Positions 1 to 7,961 of a stretch of 10,842 bases of DNA are shown here, in pieces. The DNA lies in the NCBI GenBank assembly GCA_002378605.1, contig DFSK01000031.1, positions 10,502 to 21,343 of the forward strand, written 5' to 3'. Position numbers and translations under genes: made by a program. The notes beneath the pieces are model-generated. The model had not been told where the DNA came from. It was given only the letters and a program-made list of their open reading frames with translations, and did no database searches. Source of the stretch: Alphaproteobacteria bacterium UBA3439. GTDB taxonomy: Bacteria; Pseudomonadota; Alphaproteobacteria; Puniceispirillales; Puniceispirillaceae. Each line of letters opens with the position of its first letter. Within the stretch, counting starts at the first letter, position 1.

Positions 1-743
1 ACAAAAATACCAAAGCCTGCCGTGGCAAACCAACGCATCATCCAGCGGATCGCAAGCCAAGCAAGGCCAGCTGATAAGACCGCAACAATTATCGCATCCG
101 CGCCAAGTGTGGCATCGCCGCTTTTGACAAGATCAAGCGTTTTCAGCAAACCAGCACCGGCAATCGTTGGCAGGGATAGCAATAGTGAAAATCGCGCTGC
201 GGTTACACGGTCATAGCCGAGAAACCGCGCCGCGCTCATCGTGACGCCTGAGCGAGAGGCTCCGGGAATGAGCGCGCAAATTTGTACGATTCCAATGATC
301 AGGGCATGCGGCAAGCCGATTTGACCAAGATCGCGCCGCGTCGCAGGTGCCTTGTCAGAAAACCATAAAATGACTGCAAAGATCAGATTGGCAAAGGCAA
401 GGCTGTAAACCATGTCAAGCCAGTGCCAATTGGCATAATTCACGATATAACCGGCGATAATTACCGGAATGGTTGCCAGAATAAGCATGATGCCAAGACG
501 TGCATTAACAGCATCATTCCGCCCAAAGCGAATCAATGCCGCCGCAATGGCAATGATTTCAATACGCAAATAAATGGCAACGGCAACCAAAGTGCCAACA
601 TGCGCTGCCACATCAATCACGCGGCCCTGATAAGCAAAATCGGTGACAATCGGGATCAATACCAAATGACCCGATGATGATACTGGCAAAAATTCGGTTA
701 GGCCCTGAATGGCGGCAACAAGAATCAACAGGCTTAGCGGCAT
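1..743 (-). CDS. uppP: Undecaprenyl-diphosphate phosphatase UppP (BacA family), 3' end cut by window edge
   Basis: This integral membrane enzyme dephosphorylates undecaprenyl diphosphate to the monophosphate, recycling the lipid carrier for peptidoglycan and surface polysaccharides. Reading from 743 leftward gives 247 codons with no stop before base 1. UppP proteins are usually about 265-280 residues, so only a short C-terminal piece is missing. Visible signatures are the (E/Q)xxxE motif as Q13-GLT-E17, followed at once by the loop FLPVSSSGHL (18-27, with H26), and the second active-site loop PGASRSGVT (160-168, with R164). The rest is a series of hydrophobic, Ala/Ile/Leu-rich segments, as expected for a multi-pass protein. 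The ATG at 743 is supported by AGGAG at 756-752, 8 bases upstream, and by the N-terminus matching the family start. It is transcribed away from gltD. Identification is firm; what lies beyond the edge is unknown. Confidence 0.95.
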   Translation of the reverse strand, partial: MPLSLLILVAAIQGLTEFLPVSSSGHLVLIPIVTDFAYQGRVIDVAAHVGTLVAVAIYLRIEIIAIAAALIRFGRNDAVNARLGIMLILATIPVIIAGYIVNYANWHWLDMVYSLAFANLIFAVILWFSDKAPATRRDLGQIGLPHALIIGIVQICALIPGASRSGVTMSAARFLGYDRVTAARFSLLLSLPTIAGAGLLKTLDLVKSGDATLGADAIIVAVLSAGLAWLAIRWMMRWFATAGFGIF

Positions 744-770
744 TAGAGGGGCTCCTAGAAAAGGCGCTAT

Positions 771-801
771 GTTATAAAAGACGCATTATTGACGACGTCA
801 A
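771..801 (-). promoter_or_regulatory. Candidate sigma-70-type promoter of uppP with overlapping palindrome
   Basis: On the minus strand, TTGACG (801-796) resembles a -35 box and TATAAC (776-771) resembles a -10 box; each matches consensus at five of six bases. The spacer is 19 bases, longer than the ideal 17, which lowers confidence. It sits just upstream of the uppP ribosome-binding site. The -35 box is one arm of the perfect inverted repeat TTGACG-A-CGTCAA (789-801), so a repressor bound there could block the promoter. Both the promoter and the operator role are inferred from sequence pattern only. Confidence 0.35.
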
Positions 802-854
802 ATGATCCCAAATGGGCGCATGCCGATGGCGCATTGTCAAACAGGCCAAATGGA

Positions 855-869
855 CGGCAATGATTGCCG
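855..869. repeat. Perfect 15-base palindrome CGGCAAT-G-ATTGCCG
   Basis: The arms CGGCAAT (855-861) and ATTGCCG (863-869) are exact reverse complements around a single G. No T-run follows on either strand, so it does not look like an intrinsic terminator. It lies about 112 bases upstream of the uppP start and 453 bases upstream of gltD. A regulator-binding site is the simplest reading, but no specific regulator can be named. Confidence 0.4.
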
Positions 870-1268
870 CTATCATAGGCGCATTCGGTAATTATTGACC
901 AGCATCAATCCGATTTACCGACATTCGCCTAATTAGTACCGTTTCGGCCGTAATACTACGAAATATGACAGATTTACTTGCGTCACTTGAATCGCGCTTG
1001 CAATTATCATCAAAAAAAGGTAAATAATGTTGACTAATTAGCGAAGTGATCGGCAGAAGCATCAGGATAAGCAATGGATCACGGGCGGTGATGGCGCCGA
1101 AATTTCAGGGTGATGGCAGCATAATTTGGAAGTTTAATGACATTTGGTTGCGCTGGGATCTGATGTTGTGGCCTTGATGAATGGGCCAGCTTCACAGTCA
1201 ATAAGTCACCTGAAAAGAACGGAAAATAATAGCCTCCTTGCCAATTTTGGTTTGGGCGGGGGTTTGAA

Positions 1269-1302
1269 ACGCCAGCATGAGCGGTCATGACGCCAGTGCT
1301 GG
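1269..1302 (+). promoter_or_regulatory. Repeat and hairpin cluster just upstream of the gltD ribosome-binding site
   Basis: The heptamer ACGCCAG occurs at 1269-1275 and 1290-1296, start to start 21 bases, about two helical turns. The same stretch can fold. CATGA (1276-1280) pairs with TCATG (1285-1289) around GCGG, while CCAGCA (1272-1277) pairs with TGCTGG (1297-1302). Those two stems share bases 1276-1277, so they compete in part. The cluster ends 6 bases before AGGGAG (1309-1314). It could be a two-site operator or a translation-control hairpin; either role is inferred. Confidence 0.25.
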
Positions 1303-1322
1303 ATTGATAGGGAGTAGCAGAT

Positions 1323-2768
1323 ATGTCATCAAAGATGTTGAAGTTTGTATCGACTGACAAGGCCATGCCGGAAAAGCGCAAGGCCGAAAAGCGCGTCGCT
1401 GATTTTGATGAAATCTATGATGATTTCGATGCTGTCGAGGCTGAAACGCAATCATCGCGCTGCTCGCAATGCGGGGTGCCGTTCTGTCAGGTGAATTGTC
1501 CCCTCCATAACAATATTCCCGATTGGTTAATGCTGACCGCCGAGGGGCGGATGCAAGAAGCCTATGAGCTATCATCGCAGACCAATAATTTCCCCGAGAT
1601 ATGTGGCCGTATTTGCCCGCAAGACCGTCTTTGTGAAGGCAGCTGTGTGATCGAAAAGGGATTTGAATCGGTTACCATTGGTGCGGTTGAAAAACATATC
1701 ACCGAAACCGCCTTTGCCGAGGGCTGGGTCAAGCCAGCTGCGCCGCGTGTTGAGCGTGCCGAATCGATTGGCGTCATCGGCGCAGGGCCAGCCGGTCTGG
1801 CCGCTGCCGAAATGCTTCGTCATCGCGGCTATCAGGTACACATCTACGACCGTTATGACCGTATTGGCGGCTTGTTGATGTATGGCATTCCGGGGTTCAA
1901 GCTGGAAAAATCAATTGTTGAGCGTCGCGGCCAATTGCTGATTGATGGGGGGGTTCATTTCCATCTTGGCGTTGATATTGGTGGCGAGACCAGCTTTGCC
2001 GACATTCGCGCCAAGCATGATGCCATTCTGGTTGCGACGGGCGTTTATAAGGCGCGCGATATTGCCGCTCCGGGAAGCGGGCTTGATGGCATTGTTCCAG
2101 CGCTTGACTATCTAACCGTATCAAACCGCAAAAGCCTTGGTGATGACGTCGAGGCGTTTGAATCGGGTGCGCTCAATGCCGAAGGCAAAGATGTTGTTGT
2201 CATTGGTGGCGGCGATACGGCTATGGATTGCGTTCGGACTGCGATTCGCCAAAAGGCCAAATCGGTTAGCTGTCTTTACCGCCGTGATCGGGCCAATATG
2301 CCAGGGTCGCAGCGCGAAGTTCAAAATGCCGAAGAAGAAGGTGTTGTCTTCAAATGGCTGTCTGCGCCGCAGGCATTTCTTGGTGATGACAAGGTGCGTG
2401 CGGTTCAAGCCCAAAAAATCCACCTTGGCCAGCCGGATGCAACTGGCCGCCAAGTGCCCGAAGTGATTGACGGGTCAGCCCATGAATTGCCTGCCGATAT
2501 GGTGATCAAGGCGCTTGGTTTTGATCCTGAAGATTTACCATCAATGTTTGGTCAGGACGGGTTGGAAGTCACCCGCTGGGGAACGCTGAAAATTGATTGG
2601 CGGACAATGATGACGAATCTGGATGGCGTGTTTGCCGCGGGCGATATTGTACGCGGCGCATCGCTGGTTGTTTGGGGTGTTCGTGACGGTCGTGACGCGG
2701 CTGAGGCGATTGATCAATGGATTATGGCCGCCGCTGATGCGCCGCGGGCCGCTGGCGTCGGTCGTTAG
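1323..2768 (+). CDS. gltD: Glutamate synthase (NADPH) small (beta) subunit GltD
   Basis: GltD takes electrons from NADPH through FAD and passes them by iron-sulfur clusters to the GltB FMN site. This completes GOGAT, which makes two glutamates from glutamine and 2-oxoglutarate in the cytoplasm. At 481 residues it is normal length. The N-terminal part has the two cysteine groups of the family, C47, C50, C55, C59 and C94, C98, C104, C108, which hold 4Fe-4S clusters. The FAD-binding loop GAGPAGLAAAE is at 153-163, the NADPH-binding loop GGGDTAMDC at 295-303, and the second FAD motif FAAGDIVRG near 437-445. The start has AGGGAG at 1309-1314, 8 bases upstream; in-frame ATGs at 1335 and 1365 lack such a site. 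The stop is 24 bases before gltB, so the two are almost certainly co-transcribed. All key residues are present. Other oxidoreductases share this fold, but the gltB neighbour settles the assignment. Confidence 0.97.
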   Translation: MSSKMLKFVSTDKAMPEKRKAEKRVADFDEIYDDFDAVEAETQSSRCSQCGVPFCQVNCPLHNNIPDWLMLTAEGRMQEAYELSSQTNNFPEICGRICPQDRLCEGSCVIEKGFESVTIGAVEKHITETAFAEGWVKPAAPRVERAESIGVIGAGPAGLAAAEMLRHRGYQVHIYDRYDRIGGLLMYGIPGFKLEKSIVERRGQLLIDGGVHFHLGVDIGGETSFADIRAKHDAILVATGVYKARDIAAPGSGLDGIVPALDYLTVSNRKSLGDDVEAFESGALNAEGKDVVVIGGGDTAMDCVRTAIRQKAKSVSCLYRRDRANMPGSQREVQNAEEEGVVFKWLSAPQAFLGDDKVRAVQAQKIHLGQPDATGRQVPEVIDGSAHELPADMVIKALGFDPEDLPSMFGQDGLEVTRWGTLKIDWRTMMTNLDGVFAAGDIVRGASLVVWGVRDGRDAAEAIDQWIMAAADAPRAAGVGR

Positions 2769-2792
2769 ACCGCTGCATACAGGGAGTGTGAA

Positions 2793-5700
2793 ATGACAAA
2801 GAGTTTTGATGAAGCTGCCTATCTTCAGCGCCGCGCCGCGAATGAAGCCAAATTAACCGAAGCTGGCGTTTATGGCCCGCAAATGGAACATGACGCTTGT
2901 GGTGTTGGTTTTGTTGCGGCGCGTGATGGCAAACCAAACCGCGCCGTTGTCGAATCAGCAATCGAGGCGTTGCAAGCGATTTGGCATCGCGGCGCGGTTG
3001 ATGCTGATGGCATGACTGGCGATGGTGCTGGAATCCATATTGAGATTCCACGCGACTTTTTTATCGAACATATCGCGCGTACCGGCCATGATGATGATGG
3101 TGGCAGGCTGGCTGTTGGCATGGTGTTTTTACCGCGTACCGATCTGGCCGCGCAAGAACGATGCCGCTGTATTGTCGAACAGGAAATTCTGGCGGTTGGG
3201 CACAGCATCTATGGCTGGCGACAAGTGCCGGTAGATATCAGGGCGCTTGGCACAAAAGCCATTGCGACACGTCCGGAAATTGAACAGATTATGTTTTCGA
3301 TGCCGGTTGAAATGGATGCCACCGAAGCCGAACGCCAGCTCTATCTGGTTCGTCGTCGGATCGAAAAAGCCGTTATCAAGCATATGATCAATGATTTTTA
3401 TCTTTGTTCGCTGTCCAGCCGGTCGATCATCTATAAAGGCATGTTCCTTGCCGAGCAGGTGACTGCCTTTTTCCCAGATTTGCTTGATCAGCGCTTTGTG
3501 TCGTCTTTTGCGATCTATCATCAGCGCTATTCGACCAACACCATGCCAACTTGGAAATTGGCCCAGCCATTCCGCGTTTTGGCACATAATGGTGAAATCA
3601 ATACCATTCGGGGCAATCAAAACTGGATGAGCTGCCATGAAGACCGCATGGAATCGGCCTTATTTGGCGACGCGATTGGCGATCTAAAGCCGGTTGTTGC
3701 CAATGGCAGTTCGGATTCGGCGGCGCTTGATGCGGTTTTTGAATTGCTGGTTCATGGTGGGCGGCAATTACCAATGGTGAAAACCATGATGATCCCCGAG
3801 GCAATTGATGTTGGCAGCGATCACCCGCGTGCCAAGCTTTATGCCTATTGCAATTCGGTTATGGAACCATGGGATGGGCCTGCGGCCATCGCAGCCTTTG
3901 CGGGTGATTGGGTTGTCGCCGGTCTTGACCGGAACGGATTGCGTCCGCTTCGTTATGTGGTGACACATGATGGGCTTGTCATTGCTGGTTCGGAAACGGG
4001 TATGGTTGTTGTTCCCGATACGAAAATTGCCGAACGTGGGCGGCTTGGGCCGGGCCAGATGATCGGCATCAATCTTGCCGAAGGCCGTCTTTATAAAGAC
4101 GGTGAGCTGAAAGACGCTTTGACCAAGAAATGCGACTGGAGCAAATGGATTGGCCGCGCCAAGCAGATGGATTCGCTATTGGCGAATTCAACCGGTAAAG
4201 CAAGCCAGCCACTAAGCAAGACCGAAACCCGCCGTCGTCAGATGATGGGTGGTTGGACAATGGAAGATATGGAACTGGTTTTGCAGCCAATGGCGCAAAC
4301 CGGCAAAGAAGCCATCGGATCAATGGGTGATGATACGCCGCTGGCAGTCTTGTCAAACCGTTATCGCGGCTTGCATCATTTCTTCCGGCAGAATTTTTCG
4401 CAAGTGACCAACCCGCCAATCGACTCGCTTCGTGAACGTCATGTTATGACCTTGCGGACACGGCTCGGCAATCTTGGTAATATTTTAGATGAAGCGCCCG
4501 AGCAATGTGATCATCTGGTCCTGAATTCACCCGTCTTGACGGTGCCGGAATGGGATGCGCTGTGCCGCTATGTTGGCAAAAAGGCCGCCGAGATTGATTG
4601 TAGTTTCGAAAATGACGGATCTGACACTGCCTTTACCGATGCGCTGGAGCGGATTCAGGCCGAGGCCGAAGAAGCTGTCCGGTCAGGTTGCGAGCATGTG
4701 ATGCTGACCGACCGTAATGTGTCGGAAAGCCGTATTCCGATGCCAATGATTTTGGCAACAGGCGCGGTTCATTCGCATCTTGTCAGACAGCAATTGCGGA
4801 CATTTACATCGGTCAATGTGGCCAGTGGCGAATGTTTGGACGTGCATCATTTTGCCGTTTTGATCGGGGTTGGTGCAACCACGGTGAATGCCTATGTCGC
4901 CGAAGCGGCGATTGCCGAACGGCATGAGCGCGGTTTGCTTGTAGGCATGGAACTTCGCGATGCAGTTGGTAATTTCGTCAAGGCGGTCGAAGAAGGCTTG
5001 CTGAAAATCATGTCGAAAATGGGCATTTCAGTGATTGCCTCTTATCGTGGTGGTTATAATTTTGAGGCGCTTGGCCTGTCACGTTCATTGGTTGCTGATT
5101 ATTTCCCGCCAATGTCGTCGCGTATTTCGGGTCTTGGCCTGAAAGGCATCGCGACGCGGGTCATTGAAATGCATAACAAGGCCTTTGCCAATGATGATGT
5201 GCATTTGCCGGTTGGTGGATTTTTCCGCTATCGCAAATCTGGCGAACGTCATGCCTTTGACGGGCAATTGATCCATGCAATGCAGCATGCTTGTGATACG
5301 GGATCTTTTGAAAGCTGGAAAAAATATTCTTCGCTGGTCACTGATCAGGGGCCGATTAATCTTCGTGATTTGATGGCGTTTAAAGCGGCTGGTGAAGCGG
5401 TTGAAATCGACCGTGTTGAATCAATCACCAATATCCGCAAACGGCTGGTCTCGCCGGGTATTTCGCTTGGCGCGCTAAGCCCCGAGGCGCATGAAACCCT
5501 GTCGATTGCGATGAACCGCATTGGTGCCAAATCGGATTCGGGCGAGGGCGGTGAAGATCCGGCGCGTTTCAAACTTCGCGAAAATGGTGATAACCCGTCA
5601 AGCGCGATCAAGCAAATTGCGTCGGGCCGGTTTGGTGTTACCGCCGAATATTTGAATAATTGTGAAGAAATCGAGATCAAGGTTGCGCAAGGCGCCAAGC

Positions 5701-7331
5701 CTGGCGAAGGCGGGCAATTGCCCGGAATTAAGGTTGATAGCCTGATCGCAAGATTGCGCCATTCAACCCCGGGTGTGACATTGATTTCACCGCCACCTCA
5801 TCACGATATCTATTCAATCGAGGATTTGGCGCAGCTGATCTATGATCTAAAACAGATCAATCCGGAAGCAAAGGTCTGCGTCAAGCTGGTGGCCTCGACC
5901 GGTATTGGCACAATTGCCGCTGGTGTTGCCAAGGCCAAGGCGGATTCGATTTTGGTGTCTGGCCATGGTGGCGGCACCGGCGCCAGCCCGCAATCATCAA
6001 TCAAATATGCGGGTTTGCCTTGGGAAATGGGCCTGTCTGAAGTGCATCAGGTTCTGTCGATGAATGATCTTCGTAACAAGGTTGTGCTTCGTACTGATGG
6101 TGGACTGAAAACAGGGCGTGATGTTGTTATGGCAGCGATGCTTGGTGCCGATGAATATGGCATTGGCACTTCATCATTGATCGCAATGGGCTGTATCATG
6201 GTTCGGCAATGCCATTCCAATACCTGTCCTGTCGGTGTTTGCACCCAGCGTGATGATTTACGGGCGAAATTTGAAGGCACACCGGAAAAGGTGGTTCAGC
6301 TATTTACCCACCTTGCCGAAGAGGTTCGCGAAATTCTGGCGAGCCTTGGCTTTACCACATTGCAGCAAGTGATTGGACGCACTGATCTGCTAACGCAGGT
6401 AAGCCGCGGTGATGCCGCGCTGGATGATCTAGACCTTAATCCGATTCTGGTTCGCGCCGATAGCGAGGATGAATTGGTCAGCAGCCGTGGTGGCGCTCGT
6501 ACCGAAGTGCCGGATACGCTTGATGCACAAATGGTTGTTGATGCCAAGCTTGCGCTTGAAAATGGATCCAAGATGCAATTGTCTTACAATGTCGAAAACA
6601 CCCAGCGCGCCATCGGCACAAGGCTGTCATCGCATATTGTGCGGCGGTTTGGCATGACCGGTCTTCGTGAAGGGCATATTCTTGTCAGGCTTCGCGGTTC
6701 GGCAGGCCAGTCTTTGGGCGCCTTTGCAACACAAGGTCTTCGCCTTGATGTGATTGGTGATGCCAATGACTATGTTGGCAAAGGCTTGTCAGGCGGAATG
6801 ATTGTCGTTCGGCCATCAGCGGCAGTTGGGTTTGTTGCCAGTGCCAATACCATCATCGGTAATACGGTTCTTTACGGCGCAACATCGGGCAAGCTATTTG
6901 CGGCTGGTCAGGCTGGCGAGCGGCTTTGTGTCCGCAATTCCGGTGCAACGGCAGTTGTTGAAGGAAGCGGGTCGAATGCATGTGAATATATGACCGGTGG
7001 CAATGTTGTGATCCTTGGCGAGGTTGGTGACAATTTCGGTGCTGGCATGACGGGCGGCATGGCCTTTATCTATGACGAGGCTGGCAATTTTGAATCGCGG
7101 GTTAATCGGGAAAGCTTGCAGCTTTTCCGGATTGCGCACCCGCATTGGGAAAACAAGCTTCGTGATCTTGTTGCCGAACATGCACGCGAGACCGAAAGCG
7201 CCCTTGCCGCACGCATCTTGAATCATTGGGATCAGGCTTTGCAAAATTTCTGGCAGGTCGTTCCAACCGAAATTATTCCGGTTTTGGATGTGCCGCTTAA
7301 GCTTGAAGAAGATCTGTCTGAAACTGCATAA
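2793..7331 (+). CDS. gltB: Glutamate synthase (NADPH) large (alpha) subunit GltB
   Basis: GltB is the catalytic subunit of GOGAT. It hydrolyses glutamine, channels ammonia to the FMN site and forms glutamate from 2-oxoglutarate. Its 1512 residues match the usual size. Family members cut off a short propeptide to expose an N-terminal catalytic Cys; here that is C36 in HDACGVGF, implying a 35-residue propeptide. Class II glutamine amidotransferase signatures follow: HQRYSTNT (243-250), HNGEINTIRGNQNW from 265, then GSSDSAALD and RNGLRPLRY. The FMN/synthase domain contains GHGGGTGASP (1057-1066). The 3Fe-4S ligands are C1134, C1140 and C1145 (Cx5Cx4C). The C-terminal part is the Gly-rich GXGXG beta-helix domain (for example GEVGDNFGAGMTGGMAF). 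The start has AGGGAG at 2781-2786, 6 bases upstream. No frameshift or lost catalytic residue was seen. Long antisense frames inside it are shadows. Confidence 0.98.
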   Translation: MTKSFDEAAYLQRRAANEAKLTEAGVYGPQMEHDACGVGFVAARDGKPNRAVVESAIEALQAIWHRGAVDADGMTGDGAGIHIEIPRDFFIEHIARTGHDDDGGRLAVGMVFLPRTDLAAQERCRCIVEQEILAVGHSIYGWRQVPVDIRALGTKAIATRPEIEQIMFSMPVEMDATEAERQLYLVRRRIEKAVIKHMINDFYLCSLSSRSIIYKGMFLAEQVTAFFPDLLDQRFVSSFAIYHQRYSTNTMPTWKLAQPFRVLAHNGEINTIRGNQNWMSCHEDRMESALFGDAIGDLKPVVANGSSDSAALDAVFELLVHGGRQLPMVKTMMIPEAIDVGSDHPRAKLYAYCNSVMEPWDGPAAIAAFAGDWVVAGLDRNGLRPLRYVVTHDGLVIAGSETGMVVVPDTKIAERGRLGPGQMIGINLAEGRLYKDGELKDALTKKCDWSKWIGRAKQMDSLLANSTGKASQPLSKTETRRRQMMGGWTMEDMELVLQPMAQTGKEAIGSMGDDTPLAVLSNRYRGLHHFFRQNFSQVTNPPIDSLRERHVMTLRTRLGNLGNILDEAPEQCDHLVLNSPVLTVPEWDALCRYVGKKAAEIDCSFENDGSDTAFTDALERIQAEAEEAVRSGCEHVMLTDRNVSESRIPMPMILATGAVHSHLVRQQLRTFTSVNVASGECLDVHHFAVLIGVGATTVNAYVAEAAIAERHERGLLVGMELRDAVGNFVKAVEEGLLKIMSKMGISVIASYRGGYNFEALGLSRSLVADYFPPMSSRISGLGLKGIATRVIEMHNKAFANDDVHLPVGGFFRYRKSGERHAFDGQLIHAMQHACDTGSFESWKKYSSLVTDQGPINLRDLMAFKAAGEAVEIDRVESITNIRKRLVSPGISLGALSPEAHETLSIAMNRIGAKSDSGEGGEDPARFKLRENGDNPSSAIKQIASGRFGVTAEYLNNCEEIEIKVAQGAKPGEGGQLPGIKVDSLIARLRHSTPGVTLISPPPHHDIYSIEDLAQLIYDLKQINPEAKVCVKLVASTGIGTIAAGVAKAKADSILVSGHGGGTGASPQSSIKYAGLPWEMGLSEVHQVLSMNDLRNKVVLRTDGGLKTGRDVVMAAMLGADEYGIGTSSLIAMGCIMVRQCHSNTCPVGVCTQRDDLRAKFEGTPEKVVQLFTHLAEEVREILASLGFTTLQQVIGRTDLLTQVSRGDAALDDLDLNPILVRADSEDELVSSRGGARTEVPDTLDAQMVVDAKLALENGSKMQLSYNVENTQRAIGTRLSSHIVRRFGMTGLREGHILVRLRGSAGQSLGAFATQGLRLDVIGDANDYVGKGLSGGMIVVRPSAAVGFVASANTIIGNTVLYGATSGKLFAAGQAGERLCVRNSGATAVVEGSGSNACEYMTGGNVVILGEVGDNFGAGMTGGMAFIYDEAGNFESRVNRESLQLFRIAHPHWENKLRDLVAEHARETESALAARILNHWDQALQNFWQVVPTEIIPVLDVPLKLEEDLSETA

Positions 7332-7394
7332 TCATTGATTGCAATGGCTATGCAAAAGCCGATTGTGTCTGTTGCTACTTTTCTGTAAAGCATA

Positions 7395-7901
7395 ATGATG
7401 TTCAAGATTACGCAGCAAACACAGGCAGATAGTCCAGTCATTGAAGCATTGATGACCGAGGCGTTTGGGCCAAATCGGTATGACCGGTCGGTTTGGGCTT
7501 TGCGCCCGGGCGCGCCGGTGGCCGCACTATGTCTTGTTGGCTATGAAGATGATCAAGCTGTTGGTTCGTTGCGGTTCTGGGAAGTGATGCTTGGCGATGA
7601 AACCATTTTGCTTCTTGGCCCGCTTGCGGTGCAACCGCATGTTCGCGGCAAAGGCTTTGGCCGACAATTGGTTCAAGAGGGGATGCGGCTTGCACGGCTG
7701 GGGCAATGGCGTCTGGTTCTGGTATCGGGCGAGCCTGACTATTATCCGAAATTTGGATTTGTGCCTGCAGTTGGCTACAATCTCGACTGGCCGGGCTTTG
7801 TCGAGCCGGAACGGCTGCAATTTTGTGAGCTGGTGCCTGGCGCATTGGCAAGCTTGCTGCCAAGTGGGCTTGTTGTTCGGGGCATTACGCCGCCGGAATA
7901 A
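7395..7901 (+). CDS. GNAT-family N-acetyltransferase, YhbS-like
   Basis: This is a 168-residue cytoplasmic acetyltransferase of the Gcn5-related (GNAT) fold, which transfers an acetyl group from acetyl-CoA to an amine. The acetyl-CoA pyrophosphate-binding loop is RGKGFG (84-89), fitting R/Q-x-x-G-x-G/A. It is preceded by the strand LLLGPLAVQPHVRG, the typical motif A. The segment GEPDYYPKFGF (112-122) is characteristic of the YhbS-like subgroup. The substrate cannot be told from sequence. Two ATG codons are adjacent (7395 and 7398); neither has a clear Shine-Dalgarno site (GTAAAG nearby is weak). It begins 63 bases after gltB on the same strand with no clear terminator between, so readthrough from the glutamate synthase operon is possible. 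A functional link to nitrogen assimilation is not shown. The long minus-strand frames opposite it lack family features. Confidence 0.88.
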   Translation: MMFKITQQTQADSPVIEALMTEAFGPNRYDRSVWALRPGAPVAALCLVGYEDDQAVGSLRFWEVMLGDETILLLGPLAVQPHVRGKGFGRQLVQEGMRLARLGQWRLVLVSGEPDYYPKFGFVPAVGYNLDWPGFVEPERLQFCELVPGALASLLPSGLVVRGITPPE

Positions 7902-7961
7902 TATGCTATGTGGATGAAGGCCGTTATTGGTCGCAATTGATGGTTAGGGGTTTTCGGGTTC

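Larger units (their letters stand above)
744..1322. other. Long divergent intergenic region between uppP and gltD
   Basis: This 579-base stretch has no convincing gene. It is patterned with short repeats: the 9-mer ATTATTGAC at 785-793 and 891-899, CCAAATGG at 808-815 and 846-853, and GGCGCAT at 815-821, 828-834 and 878-884. It also has palindromes at 789-801 and 855-869, and CTAATTAG at 929-936 and 1034-1041. A weak candidate gltD promoter is TTGCAA (998-1003) with AATAAT (1023-1028), spacer 19, which would give a leader of almost 300 bases. I saw no sigma-54 (-24/-12) site with correct GG/GC spacing, and no recognisable riboswitch. A minus-strand frame at 892-1074 starts only with TTG, lacks a ribosome-binding site and is not called. 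Confidence 0.6.

Noticed and set aside
892..1074. 60-codon minus-strand frame with a hydrophobic start in the uppP-gltD gap
   Set aside because: It starts only with TTG, has no ribosome-binding site, and its later part resembles no protein family; probably chance in AT-rich intergenic sequence.
1100..1270. Sigma-54 promoter for gltD
   Set aside because: GG- and GC-containing stretches such as TGGCAG near 1113 lack the required 10-base GG-to-GC spacing.
3129..3638. 169-codon minus-strand frame inside gltB
   Set aside because: Entirely antisense to the conserved amidotransferase domain of GltB; its composition is that of an antisense shadow.
7332..7394. Hairpin TTGCA/TGCAA after gltB as a terminator
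   Set aside because: The stem is only 5 base pairs, AT-rich, with a 7-base loop and no following T-run.
7438..7863. 141-codon minus-strand frame opposite the GNAT gene
   Set aside because: The plus-strand product has clear GNAT motifs; the antisense product is Gln/Ala/Pro-rich with no recognisable domain.
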